Source: Corynebacterium jeikeium (GTDB lineage Bacteria > Actinomycetota > Actinomycetes > Mycobacteriales > Mycobacteriaceae). Taken from it: a stretch of DNA of 64,000 nucleotides. How positions within the stretch are numbered: position 1 is the first letter of the stretch; every line of letters begins with the position of its first letter. This document shows, piece after piece, positions 58,420 through 64,000 of this stretch. The translations under genes and the position numbers were made by a program. The notes beneath the pieces were generated by a model. It was not told where the DNA came from and ran no database searches. It was given only the letters and a program-made list of their open reading frames with translations. The stretch is from NCBI GenBank assembly GCA_003955985.1, contig CP033784.1, positions 124,001 through 188,000 on the forward strand, written 5' to 3'.

Positions 58420-59388
58420 CTAAACCCAGTAGCTCACGCGGGAGCGCCACAGGCGCATGGCCCCGAGTGCCAGCAGCAGGCCGACTGCGGTGCAGGCGAG
58501 GACAATCCACCAGTGGTAGGTATCCACCGGCTCGCCGGTTAGCGGGGCACGGATGATTTCCAGGTAGTGGAACAGCGGGTTGATCTCTGCGATGCGTGCG
58601 CGTTCGGCGACGGCACCGCCCTGTTCCTCCAGCGTCTTGGTGGTCCACACAATCGGAGTCATGTAAAACACCAGCTGAATTAGGGAATCCAGCAGTGGTG
58701 CCACGTCGCGGTAGCGCGTAGCGATGATGCCGAAGAACATCGTCACCCACACACCGTTGACCACCAGCAGCGCCATCGCGGGGATGACCAGGAAGAAGTT
58801 CCAGCCCAAATCCGGCCGGAAGACCAGCACGAGGATCAGCCAGATCACCATGTTGTGGGCCAGGAAGAGCAGCTGCCGCCATACCAGCCTGTAGACGTGA
58901 ACACTCAGCGCACTGGGCAACTGTTTGATCAGGCCTTCGTTTTCAATGAAGACGGTTGCGCCCTCGCGCACGCAGCCGGAGATGAATCCCCAGATGATCA
59001 GGCCAACGGTCACGTGTGGCAGGAAGAACGCCAGCTCCTGCTGGAACAGCAGCGAGTACAGCAGGCCGAGAGCGAGGGCCATGGCGCCGGTGGCAATGGT
59101 GATCCACAGTGGGCCAAGCGTGGAGCGGCGGTAGCGCTGCTTGATGTCCTGCCAGCCCAGCTGCAGCCACAGCTCGCGCTGGCCGAAGCCGATAGCTAGA
59201 TCCCGCCAGGCAGCGCCCATGGTGCGGGAACGCGACTTGAAAGCCGGTGCCTCGCCTGTTGCGTCAGTTATGCGCGCAATGTCGCGACGGAGAGTTTCCT
59301 CCGTGCGGATAGCGGAGCCATTGCGCACAGTATTGGCCGGCTGGTCGGCTGCAGCTGCGGATTGGCGATCATTTTCTGCGTTAGTCAC
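58420..59388 (-). CDS. wzm: Galactan/O-antigen ABC exporter permease
   Basis: A 322-residue ABC-2 permease. A 70-residue cytoplasmic start precedes six helices; REEDIRYRYRRSTLGPLW-type motif appears here as WQDIKQRYRRSTLGPLWITI, and GVRYGIIATRYRDVAPLLDS is seen as FFGIIATRYRDVAPLLDS. It pairs with Wzt. GTG start with GGAG 3 bases upstream and TAGTTT 6 bases upstream. Confidence 0.94.
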   Translation of the reverse strand: MTNAENDRQSAAAADQPANTVRNGSAIRTEETLRRDIARITDATGEAPAFKSRSRTMGAAWRDLAIGFGQRELWLQLGWQDIKQRYRRSTLGPLWITIATGAMALALGLLYSLLFQQELAFFLPHVTVGLIIWGFISGCVREGATVFIENEGLIKQLPSALSVHVYRLVWRQLLFLAHNMVIWLILVLVFRPDLGWNFFLVIPAMALLVVNGVWVTMFFGIIATRYRDVAPLLDSLIQLVFYMTPIVWTTKTLEEQGGAVAERARIAEINPLFHYLEIIRAPLTGEPVDTYHWWIVLACTAVGLLLALGAMRLWRSRVSYWV

Positions 59389-59534
59389 GTCTCCAAACTA
59401 CTAGCTAGGGCGGTTTAGATTGAATACCGACGGCACTGGGCGAGCCATTATTCCATGTCGTGACAGCGAACAACGGTCGCGTGGGACGGTCGTCATTGGT
59501 GGTGACGTGGTGCTTCTGAGACTGGTTCCACTGT

Positions 59535-59558
59535 TGGTTATGTGACTGGTTATGTGAC
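59535..59558. repeat. Perfect 12-bp tandem direct repeat
   Basis: TGGTTATGTGAC is repeated twice without a gap, about 150 bases upstream of wzm. It may be a binding site for a regulator that prefers direct repeats. The whole 59389-59859 gap otherwise shows no gene. Confidence 0.55.
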
Positions 59559-59859
59559 CCTGGAAAACTTACATACAATCGCCGCTGTAACTGCTTTATG
59601 GCATGCAGCTGGTGCATATGGTTCACGCATCGGGAGTGCTTGCGCATGGATACAGGCAGGAAAAGTTCGGCCAATTTTAAGCAACTGCTAAAAAGGGATA
59701 AAGATTATCCTATATGGGGTTGCTTCGATAGAATTGGCTCCAACTAAGATGTGCAAGCGATACACGGTTCGGGGCATGGATGCTCGATTCGTGGGTGATT
59801 GCACAGTTAACTCTGAAATAGATATCGCAGCTTGAATTCGAAACCGGGAAAGGGTTTTC

Positions 59860-61128
59860 ATGGCCTTCGATGTGCCGACAACCAGGGGTGCTTACTCGTC
59901 GCTTTCCGACGGGTGGACATACCTCAATGCGGGTCAACGCGCCCAGGTGCCCGAGCGTGTCCAGGCTGCGATGATTTCTGCATTTCGCAATGCGCAGAAG
60001 TCCCTTCCCGGTGAGACTGGGGCGGGGGCTCATGGCCAGTCTCGCAGCTCGGGCGTTCCCGCTGCAGCGGAACTAACCGCCAGTGCGCGCCGGGCTTTTG
60101 CGGACCTCACTGGCGGCCCGGTCGCCGGTGTGGTGTTGGGATCTTCGCGTGAGGTGCTCATGGAGCAGTTCACGTCCGCAATGAGTCGACGCTTGACGCT
60201 CGGCTCTAACCTGGTGATTTCTCGCATCGGTTCGCAGGTCGTACACGCGCCACTACGCCGAGCGGCCAATCTCTACGGAGCTCAAGTCCGCATTGCTGAG
60301 GCTGACTTGTCCTCGGGTACGTTGCCGTCCTGGCAGTTCGACGAGCTCGTAGACGAGCACACTCGCCTCGTTGTCGTCCCGGCCGCGGATCCGTTCATTG
60401 GCACCATTGCCCCGGTAGCTGACATTTCTCGGCGGGTGCATGAGTACTCCAACGCCTGGGTTTTGGTTGATGCCTCGGATATTGTCGCCTACCGCGATGT
60501 GTCGATGAGCAAGCTGGGCGCCGACATCATGCTGGTTGATGCCTCCGTGCTGGGCGGACCTGAGGTCGCAGCATTGGTGTTCAAGGATCCCGAGATGTTC
60601 GAGCGCATGACGTCGTTAAGCTATGTGCCGAATGTGCGCGGCGTCGAGCGGATCGAGGTTTCCCCGGTGTCGCCGGCATTGCTCGGCGGAGTGTCGGAAT
60701 CGGTGCTGCACCTGGCATCGCTGGATAGCACGGCGAGGGGGTCACGTAGGCATCGCATTGAAACGGCGATGCCGCAGGTTTCTCGCTACTTGACGACGTT
60801 GTCGGAACGCCTGATTGCGGCGTTGATGACCCTGCCGCGGGTGTACATCATCGGCATGGATACCGAAGATGATTCTTTCGCGAGTGTGTCGCGGGCACAG
60901 CACATTCCGCGCGTTAGCTTCCTCGTCGATGGGGTGTCGGCGAAGGTAGTCGTGGACAGGCTGCTGGATAATGGTCTCGTGACCAGCATTGTTGATGCAT
61001 ATGAATCACCACTGCTGGAGGCCATGGGCATCGATGAGGCTGGAGGCGCCGTGGGAGTCGGCCTCCAGCCGTTCAATACGCCGCACGACATTGACCAGCT
61101 CGTGCGCGCAGTTGCCTCGCTCGGTTAG
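59860..61128 (+). CDS. Class-V aminotransferase-fold protein lacking the PLP lysine
   Basis: 422 residues with the cysteine-desulfurase (SufS/NifS) fold: TYLNAGQRAQVP near the start, FTSAMSRR, WVLVDASDIVAYRDV with Asp204 where the PLP nitrogen partner lies, and GADIMLVDASVLGGPEVAALVF. In the family this last block reads S-G-H-K-L-x-G-P; here Val230 stands where the catalytic Lys should be and the preceding His is Ser. It should not work as a normal PLP enzyme. A class-V homologue beside wzm-wzt-glfT1 is known in mycobacteria (Rv3778c). GGAAAGGG stands before the ATG. Confidence 0.85.
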   Translation: MAFDVPTTRGAYSSLSDGWTYLNAGQRAQVPERVQAAMISAFRNAQKSLPGETGAGAHGQSRSSGVPAAAELTASARRAFADLTGGPVAGVVLGSSREVLMEQFTSAMSRRLTLGSNLVISRIGSQVVHAPLRRAANLYGAQVRIAEADLSSGTLPSWQFDELVDEHTRLVVVPAADPFIGTIAPVADISRRVHEYSNAWVLVDASDIVAYRDVSMSKLGADIMLVDASVLGGPEVAALVFKDPEMFERMTSLSYVPNVRGVERIEVSPVSPALLGGVSESVLHLASLDSTARGSRRHRIETAMPQVSRYLTTLSERLIAALMTLPRVYIIGMDTEDDSFASVSRAQHIPRVSFLVDGVSAKVVVDRLLDNGLVTSIVDAYESPLLEAMGIDEAGGAVGVGLQPFNTPHDIDQLVRAVASLG

Positions 61129-61144
61129 CTAGGCAGCCGGTTAA

Positions 61145-62122
61145 CTAGACGGTCAGCACAATCTTGCCGCTGACCGCGCCACTGTCGAGCAGCTCGTGGG
61201 CCTTGGCTGCGTCACGCATATCCATGACCTCATGAATTTGAGGGGTGACGGTGCCGTCGGCAAGCATTGGCCAGATGGTGTCCTCTGTGGCGTTGACGAT
61301 GCGAGCCTTGTCAGCGAGATCGCGGTAGCGCAGGCCGGTGGCGGTGATGGAGCCGCGCTTGCTCAGCAGGCGGCCGATGTTGAGCTCTCCCTTAACGCCG
61401 CCCTGCATGCCGATGATGACCAGGTGGCCGTCCTTCGCCAGGGCCTTGACGTTTCGGTCGAGGTATTTTGCGCCCATGATGTCCAGAATGACATTGGCAC
61501 CGCCCTCAGCTGAGACAATCTCCTCGAAGTCCTCTTCCTTGTAATTGATGAGGATGTCGGCGCCGAGCTCCTTGCACTTAGCCAGCTTCTCCGCCGAACC
61601 GGCGGTGACTGCGACGCGAGCACCGAGCCGCTTGGCCATCTGAATAGCGAAAGTGCCGATGCCGCCCGCGCCACCGTGGACCAGCAGCAGGTCGCCTTCC
61701 TTGAGGCCGGCAATCATCACGACATTCGAGAACACCGTGCAGGCAACCTCGACGATAGATGCGGCCTCGGTGAAGGAGTAGCCATGTGGTAGTGGGAGAA
61801 TCTGGCCGGCCGGGACTGCGACCTTTTCGGCGTAAGCGCCACCGGAGAGAAGGCAGCAGACCTCGTCGCCGACTTTCCAGCCCTGGGAGTCGCCCTTGAC
61901 CTCTTCAATGACACCCGCGCACTCCAGGCCGAGGGTGTCGGTCACGCCTTTCGGTGGCGGGTAGTGGCCAGCGGCCTGCAGCAGGTCAGCGCGGTTTACG
62001 CCAGCGGCTTTGACCTTGACCAGCACCTGCCCATCCTCGAGAGTCGGTTCCGGAGCATCGGCCCATTCCAGGGCGCGGGGGTTGGAAAGATCAGTCTGAA
62101 TGATTGCCTTCATAGTCTTCAA
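61145..62122 (-). CDS. NAD(P)H:quinone oxidoreductase (medium-chain, zinc-free)
   Basis: A 325-residue MDR protein of the quinone reductase/PIG3 group. GVNRADLLQAAGHYPPPKG and the nucleotide motif VHGGAGGIGTFAIQMAKRLGARV are clear; there are no structural-zinc cysteines. It reduces quinones or enones with NADPH. TACCTT stands 8 bases before the ATG without a ribosome-binding site. It converges on the class-V-fold gene, as do the mycobacterial counterparts (Rv3777/Rv3778c). Confidence 0.9.
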   Translation of the reverse strand: MKTMKAIIQTDLSNPRALEWADAPEPTLEDGQVLVKVKAAGVNRADLLQAAGHYPPPKGVTDTLGLECAGVIEEVKGDSQGWKVGDEVCCLLSGGAYAEKVAVPAGQILPLPHGYSFTEAASIVEVACTVFSNVVMIAGLKEGDLLLVHGGAGGIGTFAIQMAKRLGARVAVTAGSAEKLAKCKELGADILINYKEEDFEEIVSAEGGANVILDIMGAKYLDRNVKALAKDGHLVIIGMQGGVKGELNIGRLLSKRGSITATGLRYRDLADKARIVNATEDTIWPMLADGTVTPQIHEVMDMRDAAKAHELLDSGAVSGKIVLTV

Positions 62123-62310
62123 AGGTAATGCAAAAACTGGTTATGCACGCGGTATTTCAAGCTCTTTTGCAATTAGCAAAAATAGTTATGTCTGTAGAGG
62201 TGGATGCTTGGGGTGTGGTTTCCGATGAAGGGCTTGCGAAAGGTGCTGGCAAGGGGTGTTATGAGGGCGTTTGCTGCCTTACGGCGGTATGCGGTTATGA
62301 TGTTGGCGTT

Positions 62311-62395
62311 GGAAGTATGGCAGAGCGGCCGAATGCACTGGTCTTGAAAACCAGCGAGGGTCACACCTCCGGGGGTTCAAATCCCCCTGCTTCCG
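62311..62395 (+). tRNA. tRNA-Ser (anticodon UGA)
   Basis: A complete class-II tRNA: acceptor arm GGAAGTA pairs with TGCTTCC (one G-T pair), anticodon stem CTGGT/ACCAG with loop CTTGAAA giving anticodon TGA, a long variable arm GAGG...CCTC, and T arm GGGGG-TTCAAAT-CCCCC. Discriminator G; the CCA end is not encoded. It reads UCA and other UCN serine codons. Confidence 0.97.
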
Positions 62396-62400
62396 CAGAT

Positions 62401-62435
62401 AGAAACCCTCGGTAGATGTTCTACCGAGGGTTTCT
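62401..62435 (+). terminator. Rho-independent terminator after tRNA-Ser
   Basis: A 16-base perfect stem (62401-62416 with 62420-62435) and a TGT loop, followed by TCATTTCTCTT. It begins 5 bases after the tRNA and ends that transcript. Confidence 0.9.
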
Positions 62436-62935
62436 TCATTTCTCTTAAAAGTTGGCGTATGTGCTGAGGTCAGCGACGGATAGTCGGACCTTTGGGAGGC
62501 TTTCGTGGTTAACCCCGTTATGGGGTGGTCGGACGGGCATGTAATTGGGCTCTTTGGATACCCCTGAACAGCGTTACAGGGGGCAAGCTGGGGTGTTTTG
62601 TCGCGGGATGGAAAATGGGGGCAATTTTGGCAGCGGTGAGGAACAGCCATTTCAGGGCAGTGCGTATTTCTATAGTTAAAAGTATTCCAGCCGGCCCAAA
62701 CCTGTAATGCATGTGCGGACATGTGACTGGTGTGACTGCTGTGGCGACATGGTTTTCGATTTTTAGGTTGATGTTCGAAAAATGGCTACTTGTTGCCGCC
62801 GTCGATAGGTGTCGTATTAACTATCGCCAAGTGAACCGCACGCCGATGCATCACGCGTGCATTCCTGCTGGAGAACCGCCATGTTGGCCTACTCCGACCA
62901 CAAGTCTTCGCATCGTTAAAAGGAGCCCGTGACAG
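62436..62935. other. 500-base gene-free region with several hairpins
   Basis: Arms ACCCC/GGGGT (62512-62526), CCCCTG/CAGGGG (62561-62566, 62577-62582) and TTTTCGA/TCGAAAA (62753-62759, 62775-62781) are seen. No coding frame has convincing content. It is probably the long leader and promoter region of the exported protein at 62936, whose AGGAG lies at 62921-62925. Confidence 0.45.
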
Positions 62936-63703
62936 ATGGCAACTCGCACCGTACGTAACCGCAGCATTGCTCGCATTGCTGCACTCTCTCTAGCCGCAGG
63001 TATGACCTTTGCGGGATTCGGTAATACTGCACATGCTCAGGACCTGCTGAGCGTTGATTCCATCACTCAGACTGTCACCGACGCCATTGGTGAAGTCACC
63101 GGTACTGGTTCCTCCAGCGCGACGCATAGCTGGAAGAACTCCAATGTGACGCGATCCGTTGAGGTCAATGGTGTCGCGGGTGCCGTCGTCAAGCCTGGCG
63201 ATGTCGTGACCTTTACTCTGACCTACACGGACAACAATCCGAAACTGTTTAAGTCCTACATTCAGCGCATGACCGATGTCATTCCGAACGGCCTGCAGTA
63301 CGTGGCCAACTCGGCGACGTACAAGGTCGGCAGCGATGACTGGGCGGATCCGAACGAGTCGGATAAGTGGCTGGAAATCGTTAACAACGGTGCGGTGGAG
63401 TTTAAGGCCGGCACCATCTTTCAGGCATGGGGCTCCCCGACCACGTCGACTGTGAGTTTCAAGTGGCAGTACCGCGTCACGGACGCGATTGCCGACGGTG
63501 CGTTGAATACGGGAACCGAAATCCACTTCAACCCAGGCGACAAGGTGGAGAAGCTGCATGACATGGGGCCGAAGCTCACTGTGAAGCGGGAGGCGCCGGC
63601 TCCGGGTATTCCGGGTGTTCCGGGTGGCTCGCTGGGCTCCCCGAGCCTGCAGTCGCCGGGCTTCCAGTCCCCGGGGCTGCCGTCGCCGGGCATTAACCGC
63701 TAA
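62936..63703 (+). CDS. Exported DUF11-like surface protein with SPGLxSP tail
   Basis: 255 residues: a signal peptide ending AHAQ near residue 34, then a beta-rich domain like the DUF11 repeat (VVKPGDVVTFTLTYTDNN, TDVIPNGLQYVANSATY), and a C-terminal collagen-like tail of Pro-Gly-Ser repeats (LGSPSLQSPGFQSPGLPSPG). No LPxTG sorting signal is seen. It is followed 62 bases on by another exported protein with the same SPGL repeat at its mature N-terminus. Function unknown, probably cell-surface or secreted. Confidence 0.8.
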   Translation: MATRTVRNRSIARIAALSLAAGMTFAGFGNTAHAQDLLSVDSITQTVTDAIGEVTGTGSSSATHSWKNSNVTRSVEVNGVAGAVVKPGDVVTFTLTYTDNNPKLFKSYIQRMTDVIPNGLQYVANSATYKVGSDDWADPNESDKWLEIVNNGAVEFKAGTIFQAWGSPTTSTVSFKWQYRVTDAIADGALNTGTEIHFNPGDKVEKLHDMGPKLTVKREAPAPGIPGVPGGSLGSPSLQSPGFQSPGLPSPGINR

Positions 63704-63765
63704 GTAGTTTCCATCTGCGCACTTTCATCTCGATAGTTCTCAGGTCTCACAGAAAGCTTCTCAAC

Positions 63766-64000
63766 ATGTACAACGCACACGCCCAGACCACTAAGGCCTC
63801 TCGTCCGCGACGTCGCTCCCGTACCGCCATTGCCGCAGTTACCCTCGCAGCTGGCTTGACCTTCGGTTTCGGCGCTCCTGCCATGGCGCAGTCCCCGGGT
63901 CTGCCCTCGCCGAGTCTGAACTCGCCAGGACTTAATTCGCCTGGTCTGACTCTGCCGGGCTCGAGCGCCCCGAAGGTGAAGCTCGGCACTGTCGGTGGCC
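63766..64000 (+). CDS. Exported protein with N-terminal SPGLxSP repeats (cut by the window end)
   Basis: Only the first 78 residues lie in the window. A twin-basic n-region (SRPRRRSR), a hydrophobic core and AMAQ cleavage site form a signal peptide. The mature part begins SPGLPSPSLNSPGLNSPGL, the same motif that ends the preceding protein. It is probably a paralogue with the repeat on the other side of its folded domain; the rest is unseen. AGAAAG lies before the ATG. Confidence 0.8.
   Translation, partial: MYNAHAQTTKASRPRRRSRTAIAAVTLAAGLTFGFGAPAMAQSPGLPSPSLNSPGLNSPGLTLPGSSAPKVKLGTVGG

Noticed and set aside
59405..59674. 89-residue leftward frame upstream of wzm
   Set aside because: It includes the 12-bp tandem repeat and has no ribosome-binding or -10 pattern; treated as intergenic.
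62279..62722. Leftward frame across the tRNA-Ser gene and its terminator
   Set aside because: It covers a structural RNA and a perfect terminator; coding is very unlikely.

Overview
The window looks like chromosomal DNA of a Corynebacterium or close relative. It carries the actinobacterial arabinogalactan set (embC, aftA, dprE2, dprE1, a gtrA-like gene, glfT2, glfT1, wzt, wzm), a hmuTUV-hmuO haem operon next to a strong DtxR-type box, many exported proteins, and many genes that lack a Shine-Dalgarno site but have a TANNNT hexamer 6-8 bases before the start, as expected for leaderless corynebacterial transcripts. Base composition appears moderately GC-rich (not computed). The species cannot be fixed. 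None of the mycolate genes that often sit beside glfT2 (ubiA, aftB, mycolyltransferase, fadD32, pks13, accD4) is in the window, which would suit a mycolate-poor species such as C. amycolatum, but this is only inference.

Layout. 0.2-1.0 kb: secreted HNH-nuclease-like lipoprotein. 1.3-7.5 kb: gltBD (glutamate synthase). 7.5-10.1 kb: membrane-anchored three-cupredoxin NirK-like protein. 10.7-19.1 kb: surface-glycan locus whose dehydratase, aminotransferase, acetyltransferase and phosphoglycosyltransferase match C. jejuni PglF/PglE/PglD/PglC, together with a flippase, a GT4 glycosyltransferase and a Wzy/O-antigen-ligase-like protein. This is the best candidate for a little-described system: a di-N-acetylbacillosamine-initiated glycan in an actinobacterium. 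19.2-22.8 kb: HPP membrane protein, S4 protein, VOC protein, truncated NYN gene and an isocitrate/isopropylmalate-type dehydrogenase. 22.8-27.3 kb: neocarzinostatin-fold lipoprotein divergent from hmuTUV-hmuO. 28.4-36.5 kb: nucleoside salvage (pmmB-like mutase, deoC, deoA, cdd, nupC) with a SorC/DeoR-type regulator. 36.7-40.9 kb: M13 peptidase, GH25 muramidase and a Nudix-LOG fusion. 40.9-61.1 kb: arabinogalactan region, interrupted by hypothetical genes and an AbiEi/DUF559-like gene, ending in wzm-wzt-glfT1 and a class-V-aminotransferase-fold protein that lacks the PLP lysine. 61.1-64 kb: quinone oxidoreductase, tRNA-Ser(UGA) with terminator, and two tandem exported proteins sharing SPGLxSP repeats.

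How the genes work together. DprE1/E2 make DPA, the arabinose donor. GlfT1 and GlfT2 build the galactan, Wzm-Wzt is thought to export it, and AftA and EmbC add arabinan. Beside it the pgl-like locus would supply a second, independent undecaprenyl-linked glycan. HmuTUV-HmuO would take up haem and release its iron under DtxR control. The deo/cdd/nup genes form a divergent regulon with candidate operators upstream of the deoA/cdd pair and of the regulator.
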